64,000 nt of DNA from Rhynchosporium graminicola (GCA_900074885.1 FJUW01000091.1:62001-126000), one strand, 5' to 3'; positions 22,980-35,746 are shown, numbered from the stretch's first letter. Notes: generated by a model from the sequence alone, not told the origin. A program made the numbers and translations.

Positions 22980-25900
22980 GTAATAAATTCTAATACTAGT
23001 AACTATAATAGCTTATTATCCTCTAAGTAACTATAGTTATCTATTCCGTCTTCTTAAGCCTTAATCTATTATTCTAGTTTACGCGGAGGTCTAGGTTTAC
23101 TTAGGTTAGTAGTATAGAAGTCTCTAAGCTTATATAGAATACTTATTAAGTCAGAAGTATTATATTAAGTTAGATCCGAGTTATAGCTTAGCTAGCTAAC
23201 TTAATACTTCAGATTACCTCTTAAGAGCTATATAGCGAGTATATCTTATAACTCTTACTCTTCTTAAGTAGTAATAACCTCCGGGAGTAGGTTTTATAAC
23301 TCCTAGCTTAGTAATAAGTCGTCCGGGTCCTTAAAGAGTAATTCGGAAGCGAATATATCGTAAATAGAAGATCTTAGGGGTAAATCTAGCTTATAAGAGT
23401 ATCTGATCTTAGCTAGGACTTAGTATAGTCCTACCTAGAGACTAGATAGCTTCTTACTTAGCTAGTAATTCTTAAGGTTTCTTATAGAGAGAAATACCTT
23501 ATCTTTAACTTCTTAGTTAACATTACGCCGTTTCGAGTCAGTTATAGCGCTTATCTTATACTAAGTAGCTAGCATATTAGCTTTTACGACCTCGATAGCG
23601 GATTTAGCACGTTTAGCTAGGGATTTAGTATCGGTATAGTTAAGCTTCTCTTATAGTATTAATCCGGTAGGTTACTTCTAATCCTAGCTATTCTATAGTA
23701 GTATATTATATTTAAGAGTATATAGCGCTATACTAATAGAGTCATAAGGTAAGATTACTTAAGCGTAGTCTATTATTAGTAGTAGTTCGCTTTAGTTACT
23801 CTAGTAGTAATTAATGAAAGGTCTAAAGTATTAGTTAATATACTAATTTATAATCTCTATTTATCTGTCGGTTTACTAGTAGAAAGAGGTAAAGAGCTTA
23901 ACCTTAACTCTAATTATATAGTAAAACTCTTACTATAAGAATAAGACTAACTAAGCTCCTTAGTTAGATATAATTAACTTAGGAGTATATCCGAAATAAT
24001 ATATCTATTAGATAAATAATATTATTATCCCGCGGGTATCGATATTATAATAGTATAGTATCGATACGGAGTCCTTCCCTAAGCGGTCGATAAATACTAA
24101 TATCCTATTAAATCCTTAATTATTAGGTAGGAAGTCCTTAAAATCTATAGCTAGGTACTATATAAAGTAGCTAAGTACCGGTAATAAGTAGAGGAATCCT
24201 TACTATTTCGTATACTTCGGATAAGAGTACTAATAGGAGCGGCAATTATAAGTATACTATTTTATATCTAATATAAGTCCTTTCTAGTAGTAATAAGTAG
24301 AAATCGTTTCAGTAGTCTTACGAGTATTTAGATAAGCGAAAGAAACTTGATTATAGATTTCGCTAATTAAACGGGTATATAGTAGAATATAGTATTATAC
24401 GTATAGATAACTATTATAAAGTAATAAACTATTATTAATAATATAGCTATCTCCTAATATATTCTGTTTATTAGAGAACGATTCTTAGTTAAATTAGTAT
24501 AGTTTCTTAATTAAATTAAAGTAGTTATATACGAGTCCGGTAGCGTATTAGTTCCTAGCGATATTAAGTATATATAACTAATTTAATTAATATAATACTT
24601 AGCTAGTTCCGTATTAATCTTAAGGTCTAGGCAGTCTAGAGGTAGTAAAACCCGAGATCTATTATCCCGTTTCTATTATTCCTATATCCTTAGATCTTAT
24701 TCCCTATAGCTAAGGATATTAGCTTTAGCGTTATCTTTACTAAATATATATATAATTTAAAAGTTGAATTCAGAAAGGAATTCTATCTATCTAGCTTACT
24801 TACTAATTAAGACCTTAGTAGTTATAAAGTATTCTAAGGATCGATAGTCTATATATATACTAGTATAATATCGTAGAGATATAAGTTCCGGTCTCTATTT
24901 CCGGAAAGACTTAATAATAGTATATAATTCCTTATTATAGATCTCTTAGTTTAGTTTATATCTATTAAGAATATAAGAGTAGAATCTAATTAAATACTAC
25001 TAGTTATCTTTATATAATTAGGAGATAACTCTAGCTATTATACTATTAGAGGTATTAGTTTCTAGTTTAGTTTATAATTTAGAGTCGAAATAATATAGTT
25101 TCTATACTAATAGTAGCTATTAATATAAATCGTCGAAGGACTTCTTATAATCGTTAGTAAAATTCTATAGTACTATAGGCCGAGTAAGCACTAAGAGAGG
25201 TTTAGCGATAAGGCCGAAATTCCGAATAAATGAATAATAGAACCTATAGAATCCTAGGAAGGATTTCATAGCTATTACCGTTTCGGGGTACTTCTAGTCT
25301 ACTAATAGTATTACTTTCTCGGGATCTAGCTCGATTCTATTAGTAGTAATAATATATCTAAGGTATTTAGTCCGAGTAATATAGAATTCGCTTTTCTTAA
25401 TATCTACTTAAAGTCTAGTATCTATTAAGTATTATAGTACTAATTTAACGTATTCCTTATATTCTTAGAGCGTTTCCGAGTATATAAGAATATTATCTAA
25501 GTAAGCTATATAGAAATTATCTAAATAGTCTAGTAGTATATTATTTATATATCGCTAGTATATACTAGGTCTATTATAGAGCTTAAAAGGTAATACTTTA
25601 TATTTATAGGATCTGAAGCGAGTTCGGAAGGTAATATACTCCTCGGATTCGGAGTCTATATAAATATAGTTAAATACTACTCAGATATCTAGTTTAGTAA
25701 AGATTACTACTTTAGATATACAAGTTAAGAGCTTATTAATCCTAAGTATTAAGTAAGAATCCTTTCGAGTGATTATATTAAGCTTACGATAGTTAATATA
25801 GAAGCGTAATCCTCTATCGGCCTTCTTAACGAATAGTATAAGTAATATAAAGGGACTTTAGCTAGATTTAATAAATCTCTTATCTAAGTTCTTTATAAGA

Positions 25901-26920
25901 TACTCCTTAGTTACTTATAGTTTATCTATAGATTACTAATATAAGAGCCAATATATATTAAGTAATAGTTCTTCTAGAATAATTTTATAATTATATAGGC
26001 GATATAGCAGAAGAATGTTAGAATCCTACTTAGAAAAGGCTTCCTTAAAAGTATAATACTATTCTAGTAGCTTTTCAGCTACGAGTTATTCGGTATCAGG
26101 ATCCTTAGGAGAGTTACTATTTAGATAGTCTTATAAGAAGTAGTCTATCTTATAGATACTAATAAAGAATAATTCGGAACCTTTATATTTTATATTAAAA
26201 TAAAAAGCTATAGTACTAATTTAGTAAATCGGAACCGGTTTCTAGATCCTCGGAGGTTAAGAGGAATACTTATAGTAGAGTTTCGGCGCAGGTACCTTTC
26301 TCGATGAATTCGGAGCGGAAAAGGGTTCCGATTTCTTAGCGATAAGCAGAAATAAGTTAAAGAATAAGGATAATATATTAATATACTATATTACTATTAT
26401 TTAGTATAATTGCTATTAGTCTAGCTAGTTTATAGCTAAGTCCTGCGCGTTATTATCGATTTAGTAAGATCGATTAATACTAAGTTTACAAGGTAGTAGA
26501 GTTATAATTATCTTCTTATTATATTAAAGAGTAACTAAATAGCGTTCTGACTATAGTAGCTTATAGTAGAATATATCTAGCTTAATCTAAAATCGTAATA
26601 TCTATTTAATACTAATAATTATATCTTATTATCCTAAATCGAGGAGAATAAAAGGGTAGTTATAAATACGCTTACTATTAATAGAAAGGTATAAATATAT
26701 AAAATAAGTAATATAAGTTCTAATAGACTATTAGAACTTATATATTAGAATAGAATAAGGTAATAGCTCGATTTTAATACTAAGGGCCCCTGATAATCGT
26801 CTAGTAAGAGTGCGATTAATAAATAGATAACTATTCGCTCTAGTATTAATTAAGCTACTTATAGAAACTTTTAGCTTATTTATACTAACTATAGTCAGGT
26901 ATATAAATTACTTACTTCTT
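22980..26920 (-). pseudogene. B2 pol: protease to chromodomain
   Basis: Minus-strand pol collinear with B1. Chromodomain-like tail lies near 23120-23290, integrase core near 24030-24075 and its zinc region near 24240-24330. RNase H is about 24750-25100. RT is about 25100-26050, with YLDN before ILIYSE near 25490. The protease active-site region is near 26815-26860. Catalytic Asp and Cys codons are repeatedly changed by transitions and stops are common. Confidence 0.78.
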
Positions 26921-28650
26921 ATTAGAGAGTTAAGATCTAAATTAAAGAGATTATACTTATATAAACCTAAGAAGGAGTTTTTACTTAGGCCTTATCGTTT
27001 CCCTCTAGTATTAGTCTAGATTCGGAGAGTATATCTTCTACTAATTCCTTAGTTACTTAATCTTCTTCCGGAAATTCGTCGATTAACTAAACCTTAGGCG
27101 AGTTAAGGTAGTCTAGCTTAATATAACCGAGTTATCTATAACTATAATACTTAAGGAGTTCTCCGGTCGAGGTAGTAGGGCGTTTTAGCGCGAAAGGAGT
27201 ACTAGACTATACCGGGGTAGAGGTACGTATATATAGTACGGGAGTAGTTTATCGAAGGGCTAAGCTTAGGGACTAGTAAGGAGTAGAACTAGTAGAGGTT
27301 ATAGTAATAATAGTAAGCTTACGGTACTATACCGAAGTAGTAGCTTTCTCGGGATAAGTACGTTCTGAGTTATAGTGATATTCGGTATTAAAAGAAAATA
27401 AGGATCTAACTATAGAAGCGTAATCCTTATTCTATATTAGTTTAATAATAAGGATTAAAGCGTATAAGGATAATATAATCTTATCCTATATATAGAAGAA
27501 CTACTCTTTCCTTTTAACTTTACCTTAGATAGTAGCGCTTTGAAATCGATTACGAAACTCAGCGAAAGTCTCGCGTATATAGCTAAGTTATTATATTTCT
27601 AAGTAGTAGAAAGTGTTATAGTAATTATCTTCTTCTAAACTAATAAGGAAGTTCTCTTCTAGTAAGAAGATTATTTCCTTACTAGTCTTAAACTCGTTAG
27701 TAAGGTACTAAAGCGTAAGATACTCCTTAGCTAATCTAGTAACTAGTCCCTATACGAGAACGCGCCGGGAGAAGTCTATAGGGTAGTAGTCGGCGTTTAC
27801 AGCTAGCCGGTCTCGTATCGATACTCTCTATTAGAGGAAGGTAAGGTCTAACTTATTATCTAAGAAGGATCTTCTTAGTAAGATAAGACTTCTTAAAGCG
27901 TAACTCTACTGATTCGGCGTTAGAGGAGGGAGATAGTTTATTAGGAATAGTATCCTCTCTCTCGGTACTATATATCGGAATAAAGTTTATTAGCTTATTA
28001 AACTCCGCTATACGCGAAGATTATAGTATTAGTTCTAGTAGGAGAGTCGAAGATAAGCGAGGGACCCCTATAAGGAACCTATCTTATACGGAGATTAGTC
28101 TATCTATAGTATCTTCTAGAGAGTTATTCTTCTCCTCTTAGTCTACTAATCGTTATAAGAGAGAACAGATCAGGTTCGAGTTACCTGCGGTAATAGGAGT
28201 ACTTAGCGATTATACTTCTAGTGAATTTCGCTTTTATTTTCCTTTCTCTCTTAGTTAGTACTTTCTTAATAAGGTATTAATATTCTCTAAAGTAAGAGAT
28301 ATTTAGGGTAAAGAAGGGTATAATAGATTAGGTTCAGAGGTAGAGCGGGGAGGATCACGTTAAGTCCCCTTAGAACTAGAGAGGTCTCTAGTTTATTAGT
28401 TAAGAGCTATAATAGTAGCTTAAAATAGGGTATATTAGGACTATTTCGGCAGCGATATATAGAAGTTGAAGTTCCGGAGTATTTATTATACTTTCTTTAA
28501 AATCTATCTATAATTACTTTATACTAAGGGGGTTATTAAAAGAGCGTTAGTAAAGACCTCCTCTATTATACTATTTATAATAAGCTAAATTAAACCCTGA
28601 TTTATAATTATCCGAGAGATCTCTAGTATCTCGGCTATATACGAGTAGTT
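26921..28650 (-). pseudogene. B2 gag (full extent) with zinc knuckle
   Basis: The only complete uninterrupted B gag region. The zinc knuckle is near 27105-27160, the capsid-like region about 27400-27850. The N-terminal part (28000-28650) includes a segment near 28600-28640 shared with the leader/gag start of B3 (32400-32440) and of gag-only element A (36140-36165). The region near 27865 is the uninterrupted version of the B2 insertion site in B1. It carries RIP stops; start not fixed. Confidence 0.68.
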
Positions 28651-28702
28651 ATCGAATAACTAACTTAGTAGTAAGATATTATAGTAAGCTATCTCCGGCT
28701 AT

Positions 28703-28720
28703 CTTAGTCTTTTTATTTAA
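28703..28720 (-). promoter_or_regulatory. Likely primer-binding region of B2
   Basis: The bases directly inside the 5' LTR read TTAAATAAAAAGACTAAG on the minus strand. The same sequence follows the B3 5' LTR (after removal of D), and a close variant follows the A LTR. Position fits a tRNA primer site, but RIP prevents naming the tRNA. Confidence 0.4.
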
Positions 28721-28988
28721 TATAATAATATAAGACTTAAGGTAGTATATAAGTAAGAATAAATAAGTAGAGAGGCTAAGAGCGATCTTATATAGTTTAC
28801 TATAAAAGAAATAAAAAGATAAGGAAAGAAGAAGAAGAGAGATAGAGTATAAAGTACTTTATATATATATACTAGTACTAGTCCGATATTATATTAAGTC
28901 GGGTACTAGTTCTGCTGGGATACCTATGAACTTAGGCCCTAGTATCTATCCTTCTACTCATATGATATTCCGGTGAGCTGTTGTTATA
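28721..28988 (-). repeat. B2 5' LTR (probably a B1/B2 recombinant)
   Basis: 268 bp. The outer side meets C3 at TCTAT (28989-28993), which pairs with CCTAT left of B1. This LTR may be the product of recombination between the B1 and B2 5' LTRs. Confidence 0.85.
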
Positions 28989-29185
28989 TCTATACTTAGC
29001 TTAGTAATAGGTTAGTAGTAGCTAGGTGTAATAGCTATATATGAAAAATATTATATATTCCTAGTAGTATATCCAAGTAGTAGCTATACGACTCTACTAC
29101 TTCTAGTATTATATACTTAGCTTAATTTATATCGAGTTTCTTTATAAGCTGATTCGTATAAATATTTCGTAAATTTAACTAGACT
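28989..29185 (-). pseudogene. C3 pol, segment between integrase and chromodomain
   Basis: 197-bp island of C3 between B2 and B3. It aligns with C1 55885-56095 and would encode the integrase C-terminal region (YRVLEA..., PG.Y..F...LL pattern) upstream of the chromodomain. It ends with AGACT (29181-29185), the TSD of B3. Confidence 0.8.
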
Positions 29186-29453
29186 TATAACGATAGCTCA
29201 CCTGGATATTATATAAGAAGAAGGATAGATACTAGGGCCTAGGTTCATAGGTATCCCGGTATAACTAATATCCGACCCGGTATAGTACCGGACTAGTACT
29301 AGTATATATATATAAGGTGCCTTATACTGTATCTCTCTTCTTTTTCCTTCCTTATCTTTTTATTTCTTTCGTAGTAGATTATATAAGATCGCTCTTAGCT
29401 TTCTTACTTATTTATTCTTACTTATATATCGTGTCGAGTCTTATATTATTATA
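29186..29453 (+). repeat. B3 5' LTR
   Basis: 268 bp. Its last three bases are part of the ATACT duplication created by Copia D. Confidence 0.92.
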
Positions 29454-29634
29454 CTTATTGGTCTATAGTCACGTGTTAGTCGAGTATCTGCGCCGAGGTT
29501 TAGCTGGCTAGATATATCTCCCTTACGGAGTCTCGACTACCTAGGAAAGATAGCTACGATATAACAGATAATACTACTACTATTATCACTGCACTTTAGC
29601 TCACGCAGACTACTTGATTATACGTACTACGACA

Positions 29635-30122
29635 TGTTGGATTTGTAACCAGTACCTTGGTCAGTTTACCAGTACCTTAGGCAGTTTTGCCTGCATTAGC
29701 ATATACACCTTGTACCTTGTTAGTACATGGTTTTAGTACCTGGTTCAGTACCCTGCGCATGTACCTTGTTGTACCTGGCACCTACACCCTGTACCTTGTC
29801 AATAGCCTGTACCCTGCATACTCTATTAGAGTTACTATGAAGGTTCTCGATAGAGTTCTACTACTCTCTAGTACGTATATCGTACTTCTAGAGGTTTCTA
29901 CTGACGTACTACTGACGTAGTATGATTCTATAGTATACGTGTCTTCTTCTATAGAGTTCTGTATTACGTAGTATAGAATATTCTAGAGAGCTCACATAGC
30001 TATATAAGTAGCTAGAATCTCTCCTGTAGTTAGCTCTCTTCAAGCAAACAAAGCAAGTCAAATTGATCACCTATTATTCTATTATTCTGACCTTTAGCCG
30101 ATTTCCACCCTCAATTTTCACA
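29635..30122 (+). repeat. Solo LTR of Copia E (E2)
   Basis: 488 bp with TG..CA ends (TGTTGGATTTG...TTTTCACA), flanked by CGACA on both sides (29630-29634 and 30123-30127) within the 5' LTR of D. Opposite orientation to E1. No E interior, so it arose by LTR-LTR recombination. The open frame at 29687-29920 corresponds to the same LTR shadow frame as in E1. Confidence 0.93.
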
Positions 30123-30389
30123 CGACAGAGTGATACTAATATTGATTAATAGACGTATAGATCATTTCACTCTTTGAAAGTAGTTAAATTCTAAGAATTT
30201 CGACTACTGAAAAGAGCGCGCTGGTAATCTTCTCGAAGAGTAGAGATATCTACTACGGCAATAGCTCAAGTACTAGAGAAGATACGGTCTCCTCTTTGCT
30301 ATTTGACTTGAATTACTAAGATAATTTGCCTGGATTCTACCTGCGATACGGTCAAAGGATTCGAATTCTAGTATATTATACTACTATTA

Positions 30390-30452
30390 CCTTCTACGTA
30401 CCTACCTTCTACGTACTTACCTACTTTCTACGTACCTACCTTCTACATACTT
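30390..30452 (+). repeat. Short tandem repeat in D leader
   Basis: Four imperfect copies of a CCTTCTACGTACCTA-like unit of about 15-19 bp, upstream of the D ORF. Confidence 0.75.
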
Positions 30453-30636
30453 CGATTACTACTATAACCTGACTTCAAAGAACGCGCTTTTGAGTTACGC
30501 CGAAAACTCGAAGTCAAAACTTGAACGCGCTACGCTAGCGCTTCCCACTATATAACACTTAAGAATAACTCTATAACTACTATTCTAAACAACCTCCGAC
30601 TAGCACTAAAATACTTATACGAATCAGAACTTTAAT

Positions 30637-31965
30637 ATAGTAAGAGATAATAATACCCCCGAGGGTAGTGCTCCCGATATACCTGCCGGCAAGGACCTAC
30701 TAGAACCGGAGACTACACGGAAACAGGGAGAAGGTCTTATTAGACAAATTAAGAGCTCCGACTACGTAGATAGACCCTTATACTCCTTATTTAAGGAGAT
30801 CTACGAAAGTTAGATAGTAGACTCTTTCAAGTCTATTAAGAAATCGTTAAATAATAACCTTATATTCACTCTACGTACTAAAGGCGTATTTATCGAAGAA
30901 GGCGACGAATCTGCGCAGGAGCTATATAAGCTTCTATATACTCTATAGAATACTATACGTAGTAGTTAGTCCTTAAAGGAGCTAGAGAGCATGATAGGAG
31001 AGAAGATACTCTCTGGACGACTATAGTATATAGTATTAAACTTACTTATACTAGAGAAGATATCTGCGTAGTAATAGCAAGATAAGAGAGAAAAGGAGAT
31101 AATAAACGATATAGCTACTTAACAAGACGAATTAGAGTATGAGAGATTAAAGAAGGAGTTCTATAGACTGCGATAAAGACGCTATACTATACTCGGTTTA
31201 CCTCCTGTCAGCGAATTCGACTTTAACGAAGAAAACTACTAAGGAGCTAGAGGAGGAGAGGGAGAGTACTATAATACAGTACAGAAGGAGAAGGAGAAAG
31301 TGCATAGAAAGGAGATTCTTACTGCCTGCTAAAGCTCGGAAGCTTACTAAATTACTCTAGCTTAACCTATAACTTCTATTAAAAAGACGATTACTTCTAT
31401 CAGAACCTCTATCGTTAACTACGAACACTTATAACCTGCAACTAGTACTACCTTCTATACTAATCGAAAATTCCGAAGCGATTCCGATAAAGGATAAGTA
31501 TACGGAGAGAAAGGAGATAGTAATATATAAGCTTATACTTAGTCTACGTTACACCTAACACGTGACTTCTTCGTGCGTACCCTAAAGGAGATTCTAGCTT
31601 AGCTATATTAGGTTTTGCGGTGCATTAGGCCTATATACGGTATACTAGAGTCAGCGAACTATTAGTTCGGTACATACTATAGATATAAGGTCAAGAAGCT
31701 CCATATAGTACTATCGACGTTCGACACGTGTCTACTGTCTGTTTTAGGTAATAAAGCTAGTACAGGAGCTCTTAGTCTTCAGATATCGGAGGCGATTTAG
31801 GTAGCAGGGCTAGATAACCCTGCGGATGCGATAACTAAGACAAATTGCAACGGAGCTCTAAAGGAGCTATTGCACACAAATCAATTAGTTATTAAGCCTA
31901 TAGAATAGGTAGATAGAGGAAATTTAGATGACTTAAAGCCGGAAGAGAGCCTATGAGGCGTTTAG
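30637..31965 (+). pseudogene. Copia D fused ORF: gag, RT fragment, RNase H tail
   Basis: One reading frame of 443 codons from a mutated start (ATA at 30637) to TAG at 31963-31965. Residues 1 to about 310 are Copia gag-like, including a Glu/Lys/Gln-rich helical part. Around 31620-31740 comes the RT segment RPIYGILES...STFDTCL of fungal Copia pol. From about 31790 comes the RNase H tail with NPADAITK and EWVDR-like residues (Trp codon now TAG). The YVDD box, integrase and protease are missing. Internal stops are TAG/TAA/TGA derivable by RIP. Because the frame is kept across both deletion joints, the fused protein may once have been made. Confidence 0.75.
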
Positions 31966-32124
31966 TTCAGTTATCTAATCTTTAGACCTGATCACGTGGA
32001 AACTTATATACTATATAATACTTCTGCACGAGTAGTACTATAGTACTACTCTTACTAGAAGGCAAAAAGCGTTACTTTCATACGGAGAAGAAGATAGTTT
32101 GGAGCTACTTTAAAGTACTCCTAG

Positions 32125-32317
32125 TGTTAGTCTATAGTCACGTGTTAGTCGAGTATCTGCGCCGAGGTTTAGCCGGCTAGATATATCTCCCTTACGGAGT
32201 CTCGACTACCTAGGAAAGATAGCCACGATATAATAGATAATACTATTACTATTATCACTGTACTTTAGCTCACGCAGACTACTTGATTATACGTACTACG
32301 ACAGAGTAATACTAACA
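32125..32317 (+). repeat. D 3' LTR
   Basis: 193 bp, TGTTAG..CTAACA. Matches 29456-29634 plus 30128-30141. Confidence 0.9.
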
Positions 32318-32322
32318 ATATT

Positions 32323-33960
32323 AAATAAAAAGATTAAGATAGCTAGAGATAGCTTACTATAATATCGTACTACTAAGTTAGTTATTCGATAACTACTCGC
32401 ATATAGCTAAGATACTAGAGATCTCTCGGATAGCTATGAATTAGGGTTTAATTTAGCTTATTATAAATAGTATAATAGAGGAGGTCTTCGCTAACGCTCT
32501 TTTAATAACTCCTTTAGTATAAAGGAATTATAAATAGATTTTAAAGAAAGTATAATAAATACCCCGGAACTTTAACCTCTACGTATCGCCGCTGAAATAG
32601 CTCTAATATACTCCTTTTTAAGCTACTATAATAGCTCTTAACTAATAAACTAGAGACTCTTCCGGTTCTAGGGGGACTCGACGCGACTCCTCTCGCTTTA
32701 CCTCTAAACCTAATTTATTATATTTTTCCTTACTCTAAATATCTCTTATACTAGAGAATATTAATACCTTATTAAGGAAGTACTAACTAAGAGGGAAAGG
32801 AAAATAAAAGCGAAATTCCCTAGGAGTATAATCGCTAAGTACTCTTATTACTATAGATAACTCGAACCTGATCTATTCCCTCTTATAATAATTAGTAGAC
32901 TAAGAGGAAAAGAATAACTCTCTAGAAGATACTATAGATAGACTAATCTCTATATAAGATAAGTTCCTTTTAGGAGTCCCTCGCCTGTTTTCGACTCTCC
33001 TATTAGAACTAATACTATAATCTCCGCGTATTCTAGAGTTTAATAAGCTAATAAACTCTATTCTAATATATAGTACTAAGAGAGAGGATATTATTCTTAA
33101 TAAACTATCTCTCTCTCCTAGCGCCGAGTTAGTAGAGTCACGCCTTAGGAAGTCTTATCTTACTAAGAAGATCCTACTCTTAGATAATAGATCGGACCTT
33201 ACTTTCCTTTAATAAAGAGTATTAATATAAGACTAGCTAGCTATAAATACTAACTATTACTCTACGGACTTCTCTTAGCGTATTCTCGTATAGGGACTAG
33301 TTACTAGATTAGCTAAGGAGTATCTTACGCTTTAGTACCTAGCTAATAAGTTTAAGACTAGCGATAAAATAATCTCTTTATTAAAGGAGAACTTTCTTAC
33401 TAGTTTAAAGGAAGATAACTACTATAACGCTTTCTATTACTTAGAAATATAATAACTTAGCTATACCCGCGAGACTTTCGCCGAGTTTCGTAGTCGATTT
33501 TAAAGCGCTAATATCTAAAGTAAAGTTAAAAAGAAAGAGTAGTTCTTTTATATATAAGATAAGATTATACTATCCTTATACGCTTTAACTCTTATTATTA
33601 AACTAATATAGAATAAGGATTACGCTTCCATAGTTAGATCCTTACTTTCTTTTAATACTAAGCGTTACTATAACTTAGAATATATCTATCCCGAGAAAGC
33701 TACTACCTTAGTATAGTACTATAAGCCTACTATTACTACTATAACTACTACTAGTTCTACTCCTTACTAGTCCCTAAGCTTAGCCCCTCGATAAACTACT
33801 CTTATACTATACGTACATACCTCTACCCTAGTATAGGCTAGTACTCCCTCTGCGCTAAAACGCCTTATTATCTTAACCGGAGAACCTCTTAGGTATTATA
33901 GCTATAGATAGCTTAGTTATATTAAGCTAAACTGCCTTAATCCGCTTAAGGTTTAATTAC
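32323..33960 (+). pseudogene. B3 gag with zinc knuckle
   Basis: Plus-strand gag remnant. Leader/N-terminal segment lies near 32330-32450. The capsid-like region is about 33300-33620 (ETFAEFRSRF near 33470). The zinc knuckle CX2CX4HX4C is at about 33893-33935, with the last Cys (TGC) retained and others read as Tyr. Short minus-strand frames across the end of this region (33946-34140) are shadows. It carries RIP stops throughout. Confidence 0.72.
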
Positions 33961-34972
33961 TCGACGAATTCCTAGAAGAGGAAAGAGTAACCGAAGGAAT
34001 AATAGAAAATATACCTTCCGAATCTGAACTAATACTAAAAGGAAATAATAAGACTTAAGTAAAAACTCCTTCCTAAGTCTACGTAAGTATAATCTCTTTA
34101 ATCTTAACTTTAACTCCCTAATAAGAGGTGAGTAATTCATATACCTAACTATAGTTAATATAAATAAGCTAAGAGTCTCTATAAATAGCTTAATCGATAC
34201 TAGAGCGAATAGTTATCTATTTATTAATCGCACTCTTACTAGACGATTATCAGGGGCCCTTAGTATTAAAATCGAGCTATTACCTTATTCTATTCTAATA
34301 TATAAGTTCTAATAGTCTATTAGAACCTATAATACTTATTTTATATATTTATACTTTTCTATTAATAATAAGCGTATTTATAACTACCTTTTTATTCTCC
34401 TCGATTTAGGATAATAAGATATAATTATTAGTATTAAATAGATATAACGATTTTAGATTAAGCTAGATACGCTCTACTATAAGCTATTATAGTCGGAATA
34501 ATATCTAGTTACCCTCTGATATAATAAGAAGATAATTATAACTCTACTATCTTATAAACTTAGTATTAATCGATCTTACTAAATCGATACTAATACACAG
34601 GACTTAGCTATAAACTAGCTAGACTAATACTAATTATACTAAATAGTAGCGATATAGTATATTAACGTATTATCCCTATTATTTAACTTATTTCTACTTA
34701 TTACTAAGGAATCCGAACCCTTTTCCGCTCCGAATTTATTAAGAAAGGTACTTGCGCTGAAACCTTATTATAAGTGCTCCTCTTAACCTCTAAGGATCTA
34801 GAAACTAGTTCCGATTTACTAAATTAGTACTATAGCTTTTTATTTTAATATGAAATATAAAGGCTCTGGATTATTCTTTATTAGTATTTACGAGATAGAC
34901 TACCTCTTATAAGATTATCTAAATAGCGACTCTCCTAAGGATTCCGATACTAAATAACTTATAGCTGAAAAG
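33961..34972 (+). pseudogene. B3 protease and spacer to RT
   Basis: Contains the aspartic protease active-site region near 34178-34215, reading LIDTRANSY (ancestral DTGAN with Gly turned to Arg by a G-to-A change). Protease would cut the gag-pol precursor. The stretch 34300-34960 is the protease-RT spacer, interrupted at 34973 by TRIM H1. Confidence 0.7.
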
Positions 34973-35570
34973 TGTAACAGGGTTGAGGTTAAGCTCTCAC
35001 TAATTACGCTATCTGGACTAAAAGATCATAATATACTGCGTAAGTAGTATACGCTTAATACCGTATATATATAATCGACTACTACGTGACTATTATAATA
35101 TCTCCCCTCTTAGTAAGCTCGCCCCCGAGCGCCTTAGGCCGAAGAATTGCCGTGACTACGCCGACTGATATGCTACGTTAAACCCCTAAGGGTTATAACG
35201 TAATATACTGAGACGAGAGATCTCGAAGTCGATACTATTACCCCTTATTAGCCTGACGTAGGCAGTTTGAATATGTCACGTGTGTCTTAGTGCTCAGAGG
35301 TACCCGCAGGTTATAATATGGTATATCAGGCTCTGCGCTTTGCGCTAGGCCGACTGACTCTACGCTATATGCGCTACGCGCTATATGCGTTATACGCCCC
35401 GTGCTTAGAGGTACTCTACTAGAAGACCGGTTGCGTAGTATATTCTATAACGGGGTTGAGGTTAAGCTCTTACTAACTACGCTATCTGGACTAAAAGATT
35501 ATAATATACTGCGCAAGCAGTATACGCTTAATACCGTACATATATAATCGACTACCACGTGACTATTACA
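34973..35570 (+). mobile_element. TRIM-like miniature LTR element H, copy H1
   Basis: 598 bp with 125-bp LTRs (34973-35097 and 35446-35570) and TSD AAAAG (34968-34972, 35571-35575). B1 shows the intact site near 15625. The core is 348 bp, 78 bp longer than in H2. The extra part includes a GCGCTATATGCG-type duplicated motif at 35361-35397. Many CA/TG steps survive. No coding capacity. Confidence 0.92.
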
Positions 35571-35746
35571 AAAAGCTACCGGAAAAATATTATACTCTTA
35601 AGAAGGCCTTTTCTAAGCGGGATTCTAATATTCTTCTATTATATCGCTTATATAATTATAAAATTATTTTAGAAGAACTATTACTTAATATATATTCGCT
35701 CTTATATTAGTAATCTATAGATAAATTATGAGTAACTAAGGAATAC
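35571..35746 (+). pseudogene. B3 pol segment just before RT fingers
   Basis: Matches B1 15450-15600 in reverse. The reading frame (SLYRLYNYKIILEEL-like) leads into the RT domain, which resumes at 37954 after A2. AATAC at 35742-35746 is the A2 TSD. Confidence 0.7.

Larger units (their letters stand above)
17432..28988 (-). mobile_element. Gypsy element B, copy B2 (full-length, split by Copia E1)
   Basis: Minus-strand element with both LTRs (17432-17699 and 28721-28988) and a complete interior once E1 (18294-22071) is removed, leaving about 7.8 kb. It sits in the gag of B1 at a site whose intact form is visible in B2's own gag near 27865. The right flank is C3 and not the rest of B1, which points to later recombination between the B1 and B2 5' LTRs. 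Confidence 0.88.
29456..32317 (+). mobile_element. Internally deleted Copia element D
   Basis: Copia-type ends (TGTTGG..CTAACA; first copy mutated to TATTGG). The 5' LTR is 29456-29634 plus 30128-30141, split by solo LTR E2, and the 3' LTR is 32125-32317 (193 bp). TSD ATACT/ATATT is at 29451-29455 and 32318-32322. The empty site is visible in B2 next to its 5' LTR. The 1983-bp interior holds one ORF joining gag, an RT fragment and the pol C-terminus. Integrase and most RT are absent, so it needed helper proteins. Confidence 0.9.

Noticed and set aside
30460..30620. Possible tRNA in the GC-richer D leader
   Set aside because: No cloverleaf with anticodon and T-loop consensus could be drawn.
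33946..34140. 64-codon minus-strand frame
   Set aside because: Shadow of the gag-protease spacer of B3; the same region is coding on the plus strand in all B copies.
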